NCBI GenBank assembly: GCA_900315925.1
Contig: ONAV01000020.1
Span: 1-64,000, forward strand
Direction: 5' to 3'
DNA: 64,000 nt
Source: an uncultured Selenomonadales bacterium
GTDB lineage: Bacteria; Bacillota; Negativicutes; Acidaminococcales; Acidaminococcaceae
Shown one piece after another: positions 36,218 to 43,783 of this stretch (positions are counted from its first letter, which is position 1; the number at the start of each line of letters is the position of its first letter). The notes beneath the pieces are model-generated. The model made no database searches. It was given only the letters and a program-made list of their open reading frames with translations, and was not told the origin of the DNA. The position numbers were made by a program, and so were the translations under genes.

Positions 36218-36631
36218 TCACTTCTTGTCGATAATCGTCAGCTCCGGACAGACTTCTTCGTAAATCATGTCGCCGTTTTCGTTGTTCACATCAGTGATCT
36301 CGCCGAAGAGTAAGATGCGGTGATTTCGGTATTCCGGTGTGTGCAGCGCCTGCTGCCAGGTGCATTCTTCCAGCTGATTGTTTTTGTAGCGCAGGTACAC
36401 CGGATTATCGAAACCGCTCTTTTCCCACGCTTTAAAGAAAAGCAAAGTCGTGTGGCCAAAATAACCGATGCCGGTCATACCGATGATTTCGTAGGCCCTG
36501 TCCGGCAACGGCGCAGAAGGGGGAAGACCGGCTTCTTCATCACGCTGTTGTATCAGCTGTTTGCCGTAATCAATGGATTCCTTCTCGGTAAAATGTACTT
36601 CCGTAGTGTCTGCATAAATAATTTTTCTCAT
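36218..36631 (-). CDS. Hypothetical protein at the end of the dnaB unit
   Basis: A 137-aa soluble protein starting MRKIIYADTTEVHFTEKES. No family recognised. The sequence suggests alpha/beta (YEIIGMTGIGYFGHTTLLFFKAWEKSGF, YRNHRILLFGEITDVNNENGDMIYEEV). AAAGGAAAGGAC precedes the start (36631). The open frame extends 27 codons upstream into the gap after dnaB, without a better start. Codon usage and its place 24 bases after dnaB suggest co-transcription. Confidence 0.65.
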   Translation of the reverse strand: MRKIIYADTTEVHFTEKESIDYGKQLIQQRDEEAGLPPSAPLPDRAYEIIGMTGIGYFGHTTLLFFKAWEKSGFDNPVYLRYKNNQLEECTWQQALHTPEYRNHRILLFGEITDVNNENGDMIYEEVCPELTIIDKK

Positions 36632-36654
36632 AGATAATAGTCCTTTCCTTTCCG

Positions 36655-38043
36655 TCAATTTTCTTTTTGCAATTCCATAATATTTTTTGGAATCTCCACA
36701 AACTTGGTGCACTCGCTGATGAAAAACAAATTGATATTGCCGGTAGGGCCGTTGCGATGCTTGGCCACGTTCAGTTCCGTGATGCGGCTGGGCTCTTCGT
36801 TTTTGTAATAGTTTTCCCGGTACAGAAACATTACGATGTCCGCGTCCTGTTCCAGTGAGCCGGATTCCCGCAGATCGCTGAGGATGGGGCGCTTCACCTG
36901 ACGCAGTTCCACGCTGCGGCTCAGCTGACTTAAGGCCAGCACCGGCACGTTCAGCTCCCGGGCCATGGCCTTCAGGCCCCGGCTGATCTCGCTGACTTCG
37001 TACTGACGGTTGGTGGTTACGTTACGGCGAACGCCGGGGGCCTGCATCAGTTGCAGGTAATCGATCACGATCAGGTCCAGTCCGCCTTCGTTTTTCAACT
37101 GCCGTGCGCTGTCCCTCACTTCCAGAATGGATAGACCCGGCGTGTCGTTAATATAAATGCAGGCGCCGGCGATTTTGTCCGACGCAGGCCAGATGCGGTT
37201 CATCACTTCCATCTGTTCTTCGCCGGTGGTGTCCGGACCCGGGCACAGCTCGTCGTTGTCCACATCCGCTTCCGTGCAGATCATGCGTTGCAGCAGCTGG
37301 CTCCGGCTCATTTCCATGCTGTAGAAGGCCACCCGTTTCGGGGCGTCTCCTTCTTTGGCGCCCCGCAGGGCCACGTTGGTGGTAATGTTCAGGGCCAGGG
37401 CTGTTTTGCCCATGGAAGGCCGGGCTGCCAGAATGATAAAGTCCGAGGGCTGCAGCCCGCCGGTGAGACGGTCCAGGTCCCCGTACCCGGTGGAAAGGCC
37501 GGTGACGGGCTCACCATTTTCCAGACGCCGGCCCATGCGGTCCATAGTGTCGGTCATCATGTCGTGTACGGAAACAAACCCGGCGGAGCGTTTGCCGGAA
37601 GAGAGGCGTTCCAGTTCCTGCCTGGCGCTGGCCGCCAGGCTGCGGGTATCTACCGTGTCGTCGCAGCTCATGGCGGCGAGGCCGTTGCCGGTTTCCAGAA
37701 TACGGCGGCGCACGGAAGCTTCTTCTACCAGTCCGGCGTGGTGTTCCACGTTGACTGCGGTGGGCGTGATGTTGGCCAGAAACGTAATAAACTTTACCCC
37801 GCCGACGGCGTCAAACTGATCCATGTGTTTCAGCTCGGCGGTCAGGGTTATCAGATCGACCGGTTTGTTGCGGCTGTACAGGTTCATCATGGCCTGAAAC
37901 ACAATCCGGTGGGTCTGCCGGTAAAAGTCCGTGGGCTGCAGTCTGGCAGTCACGGAACCGATGACGGAATTATCAATCATCATGGCGCAGAGCACAGACT
38001 GCTCCGCTTCAATATTCTGTGGAATTTCAGTATTTTGCAGCAT
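36655..38043 (-). CDS. dnaB: Replicative DNA helicase DnaB
   Basis: Hexameric 5'-3' helicase that unwinds the fork (about 462 aa). The N-terminal primase-binding domain (IPQNIEAEQSVLCAMMIDN, FYRQTHRIVFQAMMNLY) is joined to the RecA-like domain. Visible motifs: Walker A ARPSMGKTALAL, YSMEMSRSQLLQRM, Walker B DLIVIDYLQLM, H4 VLALSQLSRSVELR, and the arginine finger region KHRNGPTGNI. Length and motifs are normal. An ATG at 38043 or a TTG four codons earlier may be the start; AAAGGAG lies just upstream. It follows a DnaC-like loader and a replisome-organizer-like gene, an order typical of phage and plasmid replication units, but it could be the host's only dnaB. Confidence 0.93.
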   Translation of the reverse strand: MLQNTEIPQNIEAEQSVLCAMMIDNSVIGSVTARLQPTDFYRQTHRIVFQAMMNLYSRNKPVDLITLTAELKHMDQFDAVGGVKFITFLANITPTAVNVEHHAGLVEEASVRRRILETGNGLAAMSCDDTVDTRSLAASARQELERLSSGKRSAGFVSVHDMMTDTMDRMGRRLENGEPVTGLSTGYGDLDRLTGGLQPSDFIILAARPSMGKTALALNITTNVALRGAKEGDAPKRVAFYSMEMSRSQLLQRMICTEADVDNDELCPGPDTTGEEQMEVMNRIWPASDKIAGACIYINDTPGLSILEVRDSARQLKNEGGLDLIVIDYLQLMQAPGVRRNVTTNRQYEVSEISRGLKAMARELNVPVLALSQLSRSVELRQVKRPILSDLRESGSLEQDADIVMFLYRENYYKNEEPSRITELNVAKHRNGPTGNINLFFISECTKFVEIPKNIMELQKEN

Positions 38044-38084
38044 CCGTTTTATCAAACTCCTTTAGTTTTTTTCGCAACAGTGTG

Positions 38085-38205
38085 CCCCCGGAAGCGTGTC
38101 GCGGCCAGCCGAAACTGATAACCGCCCGCACATGGGGAAGAGACCGCCGAAGCAGACCGATGCATCGGCATGGGGGACCGGTCTGCCGCCCGCACGCTTC
38201 GGGGG
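38085..38205. repeat. GC-rich inverted repeat between dnaC-like and dnaB
   Basis: CCCCCGGAAGCGTG (38085-38098) pairs with CACGCTTCGGGGG (38193-38205) with one bulge. The interior contains further GC-rich dyads around GCATCGGCATG and ACCGGTC. It may be an attenuator or mRNA-stability hairpin within the minus-strand unit. Confidence 0.5.
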
Positions 38206-38220
38206 AAAGGTACAGAACCG

Positions 38221-38934
38221 TTACGCCTCTTTTTTCTTTGTATCGTTTTCCTCCAGCGGCAGCTTCTGCTGTTCGGGAGGACAGGGCATTCCTTTTTTCA
38301 GGCCGGCTTCCGCCTCTCTTCTTTCTTTCATTTTTTCGGCGCGGCGGCTGCTGGGCATGGGCAGCACCAGCGGCAGACAGCGCTCCAGCATCTGTTGGAT
38401 GGAGTAGATGCGCTTTGACTTGGCGTTTTCGTCTACCAGGTTATCCTGCTGGTAAGGCGTGGAGATGATCATGGGAATCTTTTTTTCGTGGCAGGTATTC
38501 ACGATCAGGTTCAGGATATTGCTGCTGTTGGAAGTCTCCGCCTCCTTGCCGAAATCGTCCAGCACCAGAAGGTCCAGGCTGCACAGTTCGTTCAGGAACG
38601 GCAGCCGGCTGTCCGGGCTGAGGGTAGGCAGCGTGTTCATGATGGTCAGCATGCTGGTGTAGCGGCAACGGTAGCCCCTGTCGGTAAGGGCGTTGACGAT
38701 TTCCGCCGCAAGATAGGTTTTGCCGCAGCCGCTGGGCCCGTACAATAACAGGCCCCGGCCGTCTTTCCGGTATTTTTCAAACCGCTCCACATAGTTTTTG
38801 CCGTAATTGGTGGCAATGGGGTTCTCCCCGTTATCGTTCGCAAAGTCGCAGTCGCATAACAAAGCAAGGCCAAGGGCTTTGCGGCGCAATTCCTGTTTGA
38901 CCAGTTCCGCTATGTTTAATTTTTTCTGTTTCAT
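38221..38934 (-). CDS. DnaC/DnaI-like helicase loader ATPase
   Basis: AAA+ ATPase (237 aa) of the IstB/DnaC group that loads DnaB. Walker A is GPSGCGKTYLAAEI, Walker B is LDLLVLDDFGKEAET, sensor I is KIPMIISTPYQQDN and the arginine finger lies in RIYSIQQMLERC. The start at 38934 (MKQKKLNIAELVKQELRRKALG) has GGAGG upstream; the open frame extends further only into intergenic sequence. The C-terminus is a charged tail (PLEENDTKKKEA). It lies between a replisome-organizer-like protein and DnaB, which supports the loader role. Confidence 0.85.
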   Translation of the reverse strand: MKQKKLNIAELVKQELRRKALGLALLCDCDFANDNGENPIATNYGKNYVERFEKYRKDGRGLLLYGPSGCGKTYLAAEIVNALTDRGYRCRYTSMLTIMNTLPTLSPDSRLPFLNELCSLDLLVLDDFGKEAETSNSSNILNLIVNTCHEKKIPMIISTPYQQDNLVDENAKSKRIYSIQQMLERCLPLVLPMPSSRRAEKMKERREAEAGLKKGMPCPPEQQKLPLEENDTKKKEA

Positions 38935-38967
38935 AAAATCAATTTCCTCCAATATTTTTTTCGCAGG

Positions 38968-39056
38968 TGAATCGTAAGCTGCGTTGGATAACAATGACGC
39001 AGGCAGTTGCAAAAGCGACAATCGGCGTATAGCCGAATGAATCGGTGTTTGCTTAA
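38968..39056. repeat. Half copy of the 3418-3579 inverted-repeat element
   Basis: Matches the loop and right arm of the element (GTAAGCTGCGTTGGATAACA... through GAATCGGTGTTTGCTTA) in the same orientation, at roughly 75 % identity by eye. The left arm is missing. It lies between the DnaC-like and organizer-like genes. Confidence 0.65.
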
Positions 39057-40474
39057 TACGTTACGCCAAAGTCCCGGGCCATTTCGTCCAGCCCCGGGTT
39101 ATGGGGATGCAGGAACTCCCGGAACCGCTGCTGCCGTTCTTCCGGGGAAAGGTTCGCCAGATGTTCGCTGCCGGGAAGGCAACGGGTAAAGGCCTGTGGT
39201 TCCGCTTCAGAATCAAATCCGCCGCCGGGATCCCGGTTGTACTTTCCGTCCCGCACGTTGATAAAATTTTCTTCCTTCAGCAGCCAGGTAAAGGTGGCGC
39301 GCCAGTTGTTCCGTGTGTGGGTGCGTCCCATAAGGAAGGGGCTGTTTTTTACATTTTCAATGACCTTTAAGAAGGTTTCTTCCCCGAACCGGTACAGAAT
39401 GTCGTACAGTTTTTCCGCAAGGGAACTGTATAAGCCCTTAAAGGTTTTCAGATTCAGCCGGTTCCAGGCGCGCAGCACGTTCTGTGCCGGTGCGGCCAGT
39501 TTGTCCAGCAAGATCAGTTTCGATTCGTCCACATAATCGCCGGGGGAAAAGGGAAGACAGCTGCCGTCGGTTTCATCCGCGGGGTTGGGCGGTTCCGTCC
39601 GCAGGACGTCCGGTGCATGGGGCGAACCTTTATCCGTAACCGGCACTTCGCCTGTTTTCGCATGGGCATAATTGGAATTACAATTATCACTGTTTTTAAT
39701 TACTAAATTATTACAATTATAATTATTATAATTATAGTCAGCTTGCGTACCGGAAGGTTTGTCACACACAGCGTCACGGGACGCGTCACCGGATTTTGCT
39801 TTCCGTTTTGCAACCGCAGTCGCAGCGCGTTTTTTCGCCGGTTTTTTCAACGGTTTTTCTGCGGTTTCCGAACCCGTTTCACCAACGGGCGCCGTTACCG
39901 GTTCGGCAGGGTTTTTCATTGCTGCTTCGTTGTCAGTTTCCGTCACCGCTTTGTTGCGTTTTTTTGTCGCCCCCTTGCTGCATTTTTTCGTCGCCGGTTC
40001 GGCACCGCAATCTGTCGAAGGCTCGTTCCCGTTTTCTGCCACCAGTTCGGCATGGTTCGATGACGCTGCACAGTCGGCCATTGTATTTCTGGCACGCCAG
40101 GCTGCCGTCCGGGCCGCGCCTTTGGCCCGCTGCTCCGCCGTTTTTTCTGCTTTCTGCTGGGCGGCGGCTTTTTTCATCTTATCCTTGCGGAGCAGGGTGA
40201 TGAAAATCTTGCCGTCTTCTATGGTGATCAGGCCAAACTTCTGCAGGGTTTCAATGGTCCTGGCAACGATAGACGAAGAACAGTGGAAGTACTCGGAAAA
40301 CTTATCGGCGTCCATGTCCGACGCCGGCATGGAACGGACGCAGCCTTCGGGATCCTTCAGGGCCAGGCCTACCATGCGATGATAATTGCCGGTGATGGCA
40401 TCGCCATCCGGTTCCATGGAAAGGGTTAACAGGGTGTTGATATCAAAAAACTGATGTAAGACTGATACAGCCAT
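39053..40474 (-). CDS. Replisome-organizer / DnaD-like replication initiation protein
   Basis: A 473-aa protein. Residues about 1-110 look like the winged-helix domain of phage replisome organizers and DnaD (MAVSVLHQFFDINTLLTLSMEPDGDAI, FSEYFHCSSSIVARTIETLQKFGLITIEDGKIFITLL). A basic Ala/Lys-rich disordered linker (about 110-300) contains an Asn/Tyr run (YNYNNYNCNN). The C-terminal part (about 300-420: LLDKLAAPAQNVLRAWNRL...) includes the FSWLLKPENFIKVLEGKY-like motif FTWLLKEENFINVRDGKY, found in phage replication proteins at the DNA-binding end. GGAGG precedes the ATG. It probably binds origin DNA and recruits the DnaC-DnaB pair downstream. Confidence 0.8.
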   Translation of the reverse strand: MAVSVLHQFFDINTLLTLSMEPDGDAITGNYHRMVGLALKDPEGCVRSMPASDMDADKFSEYFHCSSSIVARTIETLQKFGLITIEDGKIFITLLRKDKMKKAAAQQKAEKTAEQRAKGAARTAAWRARNTMADCAASSNHAELVAENGNEPSTDCGAEPATKKCSKGATKKRNKAVTETDNEAAMKNPAEPVTAPVGETGSETAEKPLKKPAKKRAATAVAKRKAKSGDASRDAVCDKPSGTQADYNYNNYNCNNLVIKNSDNCNSNYAHAKTGEVPVTDKGSPHAPDVLRTEPPNPADETDGSCLPFSPGDYVDESKLILLDKLAAPAQNVLRAWNRLNLKTFKGLYSSLAEKLYDILYRFGEETFLKVIENVKNSPFLMGRTHTRNNWRATFTWLLKEENFINVRDGKYNRDPGGGFDSEAEPQAFTRCLPGSEHLANLSPEERQQRFREFLHPHNPGLDEMARDFGVTY

Positions 40475-40564
40475 TACAACAATACCTCCAATAGTATGAG
40501 TTTGTTATTTCAGCGCGGCGCGCTGATTTTTTTGTGCTGCGTTGTAAACGAACGCATCCTTTGC

Positions 40565-40615
40565 AAAAAAATAACATTCCGGCCCCGACGTAATTTCACA
40601 TCGGGACCGGAATGT
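40565..40615 (-). terminator. Rho-independent terminator of the minus-strand sigma gene
   Basis: Stem ACATTCCGG(C/T)CCCGA(C/T)G on both arms (40574-40590 and 40599-40615), 8-base loop. On the minus strand it is followed by TTATTTTTT. Confidence 0.85.
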
Positions 40616-40639
40616 CAAAAGCAGACAGGTGATGATCTC

Positions 40640-41263
40640 TCAACTCACATGGCAATCCAGTAAACCGCGCAGGCGGAGCAGGGCTTTGCGCCTTGTCTTC
40701 CGTACAAAGCGGGGTGAGCAGCCTAAGCGGGCTGCAATCTCGTTTATGGTTTCCTGACGGAAATAATATGACTGGATCACGGTCTGTTCATTCCGGTTCA
40801 GGTGCTGAATCGCGTCCTGTACCGTTTGGGCATATGCGTTCTGCAACAGGCAGGCTTCCGGTTCCCCGTGGGGGGGCGCAGAAGGCGAGCCGGTATCGCC
40901 GGAACTGTTTTCGGGCGAGCCGGTATCGGGGGTGAAAGAGGACGCGTCTTCCTTACTGCGCCGGTATTCCATTCGATGAACGCTGTTAATGAGGTCACAT
41001 TTGATAACCTGCTTGATCAGGGCAGGAATCTCCTCATCGGGAACCCCTCCGGAGTAACTCATAATAAACTCCACTAAGGCAAGAGAGGCAATGCTGCGGA
41101 CTTCGTCTTTCCCCAGCCAGCCCACAAAATAAGATACCTTGCCAAACTGGTCGACAATCGGCTCCGCGGTGGCACATGTCCGCCGTACAGCCTGCGTGTC
41201 TCCCTGTTGGGCAAGGTAAATTTCTTCGTTCCAGGGGAACTTTCTCAATGCTGAAAAATCCAC
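40640..41263 (-). CDS. Sigma-70-like RNA polymerase factor
   Basis: A 207-aa protein. Residues about 20-100 resemble a degenerate region 2 (VDQFGKVSYFVGWLGKDEVRSIASLALVEFIMSY, ALIKQVIKCDLINSVHRMEYRRSKED). A Ser/Gly/Pro linker (DTGSPENSSGDTGSP) follows, then region 4 (AIQHLNRNEQTVIQSYYFRQETINEIAARLGCSPRFVRKTRRKALLRLRGLL), a clear helix-turn-helix. AAAGGAGCG lies about 14 bases before the ATG. It is transcribed from a strong promoter in the divergent region and ends in its own terminator, so it may be separate from the replication genes. A role in controlling the divergent amidase unit is plausible. Confidence 0.8.
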   Translation of the reverse strand: MDFSALRKFPWNEEIYLAQQGDTQAVRRTCATAEPIVDQFGKVSYFVGWLGKDEVRSIASLALVEFIMSYSGGVPDEEIPALIKQVIKCDLINSVHRMEYRRSKEDASSFTPDTGSPENSSGDTGSPSAPPHGEPEACLLQNAYAQTVQDAIQHLNRNEQTVIQSYYFRQETINEIAARLGCSPRFVRKTRRKALLRLRGLLDCHVS

Positions 41264-41305
41264 GGAAGGGATTCGCTCCTTTCTTTAAAAATATACTAAA
41301 TAATT

Positions 41306-41353
41306 TATTCCGGAATACATGGTTATTATACCATAAATCGCTATAGATGTCCA
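41306..41353 (-). promoter_or_regulatory. Promoter of the minus-strand sigma gene with start-site palindrome
   Basis: Read on the minus strand: TGGACA (41353-41348), 17-base spacer, TATAAT (41330-41325). The perfect 12-base palindrome TATTCCGGAATA (41306-41317) covers the expected transcription start and may be a repressor site. Confidence 0.65.
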
Positions 41354-41811
41354 GCAAAAGCTGTTAAAATTTATTTCACATATTATTCACAATTAAAGTA
41401 AAATTTGAGAGTTTCACATAAAAAGTGCAGAATTTATAAAAATAAATTCACACTTTATTCATAATTTCGCAAAAAATTACTTGATTTTTTTAAAAATATG
41501 TGAAACTGGCCGATACATTCCAAGTAAATTCCAAGTTATTTAAAATTAAATTTAGAAATTCAGAAAAACATAAAGAATTTTTCACCAGTTTTTTTCAAAA
41601 AAATTTTAAAAAAACGGAAAAAATGGTTCCGTTTTTTCGGGCTCGCGGGATTATATAAGTGAAAGGGAAAACAGGAAACAAGGATTCCGGTGACAGCTCG
41701 TCTGTCGGTGCAAAATCGTATGGAATTCCTGTAACCTGATCGCAAAAAATATAATCGGCCGCGCAAAAAATAATCAGCGCTGCCGGAAAAACGAAAAGGA
41801 GAGAATGAATT
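41354..41811. other. AT-rich divergent control region with TTTCACAT motifs
   Basis: About 460 bases, very AT-rich compared with the roughly 50 % GC of the neighbours. TTTCACAT occurs at 41374-41381 and within GTTTCACAT at 41411-41419, and in inverted form ATGTGAAAC at 41498-41506; ATTCACA occurs twice more. No ORF. It separates the replication/sigma unit from the amidase unit and could be a regulatory region or a replication origin for this module; no DnaA-box cluster was recognised. Confidence 0.5.
41611..41637 (+). terminator. Terminator-like hairpin before the amidase gene
   Basis: Stem AACGGAA / TTCCGTT with A-run and T-run flanks. It could stop read-through or attenuate amidase expression, since it lies 175 bases upstream of that start with no gene before it on this strand. 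Confidence 0.5.
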
Positions 41812-42453
41812 ATGGTAGTGGAGAACCCTGTTGTGATTACGGAAAATGAATTATTTGAGCTGGCGAAGCAGGCCCGGGGCCGCATCACCGCAATCTATCT
41901 GCACTGGACCGCCGGACACTACGGCCAGGTGTTTGACGATTACCACCTGTGCATCGACCAGGACGGTACCGTGTATGCCACCTGCGACGATCTGTGCGAA
42001 CGCAAGGCGCACACCTGGATGCGGAACAACGGCACCATCGGCATCGCCCTGTGCTGCGGTTACGATGCGGAATGCGAACTGCCTGCCGCCGTCAGCGCCA
42101 AGACGGCGTGGGGTGCTACGGGCCCCGGCGAATACCGGGATCCGTATCAGGCCATGGTGGATGGGGGAACGGAACCGCCCACGGCGATTCAGATCGAAGT
42201 ACTGGCCAAGATCGTGGCCATTCTCTGCAAGACGCTTCGGATTCCCAACAGTTCCGAACGGGTGATGACTCACTGTGAAGCTGCCTTCCGTGACGGTTAC
42301 GGTCCCGGCAGCGGCGACCCGGAAACCAAATGGGACCTGTGGTTTCTGCCGGACGATGCCCGGCATGGCCGGCTCTTTCCCGGCGGTTTCCTGATCCGCG
42401 GCAAAGCGGCGTACTATCTGTGGGATATGAATGAGACCAAGAAAGCGGCGTAG
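41812..42453 (+). CDS. N-acetylmuramoyl-L-alanine amidase (amidase_2 fold)
   Basis: A 213-aa peptidoglycan amidase cleaving between muramic acid and L-Ala. Zinc-site motifs: HWTAGHYG (first His), the central IGIALCCGYDA strand, THCEAAFRDGYG (second His) and KWDLWFLPD with the basic/acidic residues of the third ligand region. There is no signal peptide, as in phage endolysins or spore/lysis amidases. AAAAGGAGAG precedes the ATG. With DUF1659, DUF2922 and YvrJ genes downstream it forms a set often seen in Clostridia and Negativicutes. Confidence 0.85.
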   Translation: MVVENPVVITENELFELAKQARGRITAIYLHWTAGHYGQVFDDYHLCIDQDGTVYATCDDLCERKAHTWMRNNGTIGIALCCGYDAECELPAAVSAKTAWGATGPGEYRDPYQAMVDGGTEPPTAIQIEVLAKIVAILCKTLRIPNSSERVMTHCEAAFRDGYGPGSGDPETKWDLWFLPDDARHGRLFPGGFLIRGKAAYYLWDMNETKKAA

Positions 42454-42773
42454 TGATTGCTATGGGGATGAAGATAAGAAGGAGACACAGCCGGGACAGA
42501 CCGGTTGCGCCGGTGCAACGCATCGGTGATTGTAAATCAGACGGATTTGTTCTGCGGTGAAAATTTTTCTGAGTAACCGCAGTGCAGATACAGCGGGCGC
42601 GTGAAGCGGCATGCGGCAGAATCGTAGGGCCTGCAGATGTAAGCCGGGTGAGCGGTAAGACCCGCACGGGGAGCGGAGCAACCTGTCTGCGGCGCAGCGC
42701 ATCGTTCAGCAATGTGTGGCGGCCGGTTGCGACGTACCCGACATAAATGAAACCTGAAAGGAGGTGAAATACA
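42454..42773 (+). other. 320-bp gap without a clear gene
   Basis: It contains a possible hairpin CTGCGGT / ACCGCAG (42562-42593) and a 33-codon basic ORF from 42472 (start MGMKIRRRHSRDRP). Neither is convincing as a gene. The gap is GC-rich with many short dyads, so a structured RNA leader is possible. Confidence 0.3.
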
Positions 42774-42998
42774 ATGGCAGCTGTGATGAATGTAATTAAA
42801 CGTACCTTATCCATTTCCATCCTGCGCGGGCAGGACGTGGATGGCAATCCCGTAACCAAAAGCTACGTCTATTCCAATGTGAAACCGGATGTGGAACCGG
42901 AGAAACTGCTGGCGGTAGGCAAAGCCCTGGGCGGTCTGTTCGATAATGACATTACCGGACTGAACGTGGTGGAACGGGCCACTCTGGCAGAAGAGTAA
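42774..42998 (+). CDS. DUF1659 family protein
   Basis: A 74-aa protein of the DUF1659 family, recognisable from SISILRGQDVDGNPVTKSYVYSNVKPD and the helical end EPEKLLAVGKALGGLFDNDITGLNVVERATL. Function unknown; the family is usually encoded beside DUF2922 and YvrJ. AAAGGAGGTGA precedes the ATG, a near-perfect ribosome site suggesting strong expression. Confidence 0.88.
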   Translation: MAAVMNVIKRTLSISILRGQDVDGNPVTKSYVYSNVKPDVEPEKLLAVGKALGGLFDNDITGLNVVERATLAEE

Positions 42999-43145
42999 AA
43001 GACGGAAATCGTTAACCCCTCCTTCCCCCGCGAAGTCTACGGCGGCATCCTGCAAGATTTCTTGCAGTCGCCGCCTAAAAGATTCGCGATGGGGCAAACA
43101 AAACGTGTGAAGAATTTGAATGAGTAAGTCAAAAAGGAGGAGAAT

Positions 43146-43367
43146 ATGACTTCTGATACCGATCTGGATTTGATCTTTAAGAACGCGACTGGTAAAAAGG
43201 TGGTTCTCAACATTGAGGAACCCAAGTCCGGCTTAACGAAGGCGGAAATCGACGCCGCCATGCAGGTAATCGTTGACAGCAATGTTTTCGCTACCAGCGG
43301 CGGCGACATCGTGGAAGCCGTGGGCGGCCGTCTGCGTACTACTACGCTGGATCCCATTGCCGCGTGA
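43146..43367 (+). CDS. DUF2922 family protein
   Basis: A 73-aa protein of the DUF2922 family (DLDLIFKNATGKKVVLNIEEPKSGLTKAEIDAAMQVIVDSNVFATSGGDIVEAVGGRL). Function unknown. AAAAGGAGGAG lies just upstream. Part of the DUF1659-DUF2922-YvrJ triplet; the 147-base gap to DUF1659 contains no gene. Confidence 0.88.
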   Translation: MTSDTDLDLIFKNATGKKVVLNIEEPKSGLTKAEIDAAMQVIVDSNVFATSGGDIVEAVGGRLRTTTLDPIAA

Positions 43368-43385
43368 TGAAACGGGGGTCGCGAC

Positions 43386-43553
43386 ATGGAGACCACGGAA
43401 GTGTTCAGCTTCATTAAAGACTTCGGGTTCCCGGTAGTGCTGAGCTGGTTTTTGCTGGTGCGTATGGAAAACAAACTGGCAAACCTGACGGAGGTCATCG
43501 GGGAGCTGAGCTGCAACATCGCCGCCATGCGCGGCGATGTTGTAAAAAAGTAA
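43386..43553 (+). CDS. YvrJ family protein
   Basis: A 55-aa single-helix membrane protein. It starts METTEVFSFIKDFGFPVVLSWFLLVRMEN, then LANLTEVIGELSCNIAAM, the YvrJ pattern of one N-terminal membrane helix followed by an amphipathic helix, as also seen in small holin-like proteins. It follows DUF2922 by 18 bases. Co-occurrence with an endolysin-like amidase makes a holin-like role conceivable but unproven. Confidence 0.8.
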   Translation: METTEVFSFIKDFGFPVVLSWFLLVRMENKLANLTEVIGELSCNIAAMRGDVVKK

Positions 43554-43571
43554 AAACCGGGCATTGTTTTC

Positions 43572-43607
43572 ACTGCGGTCTGTCAGAAATGGCAGGCCGC
43601 AGTTTTT
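43572..43607 (+). terminator. Repeated-family terminator, copy 2
   Basis: Stem ACTGCGG / CCGCAGT with TTTTT; hairpin identical to copies at 49842 and 51270. Confidence 0.85.
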
Positions 43608-43611
43608 ATAT

Positions 43612-43783
43612 TTTTCTTTTATAACACTAAATAGTTTCTAATTTATAAACAATTTTCTTGTTCTTTTGTATTATAATTTAAATGGGGAATTATATGCAGT
43701 TGGATATTTTTTCCCTTTGATATTAAAGATAGCATATCACCGGAGGTGGCGTGTGCGATGAAGAAATATATTTCTGTTTTGCT
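43612..43783 (+). repeat. Promoter-signal-peptide direct repeat, copy 2
   Basis: Nearly identical to 33463-33640, including the TATAAT, the CACCGGAGGTGGCGTG context and codons for MKKYISVLLA. After that codon run the sequence changes abruptly to that of the giant gene (QAKKH...). The junction at about 43785 is thus a recombination point. Confidence 0.85.

Noticed and set aside
36655-43553. Complete prophage
   Set aside because: No terminase, portal, capsid, tail or integrase genes were found; only replication, sigma and amidase-type genes.
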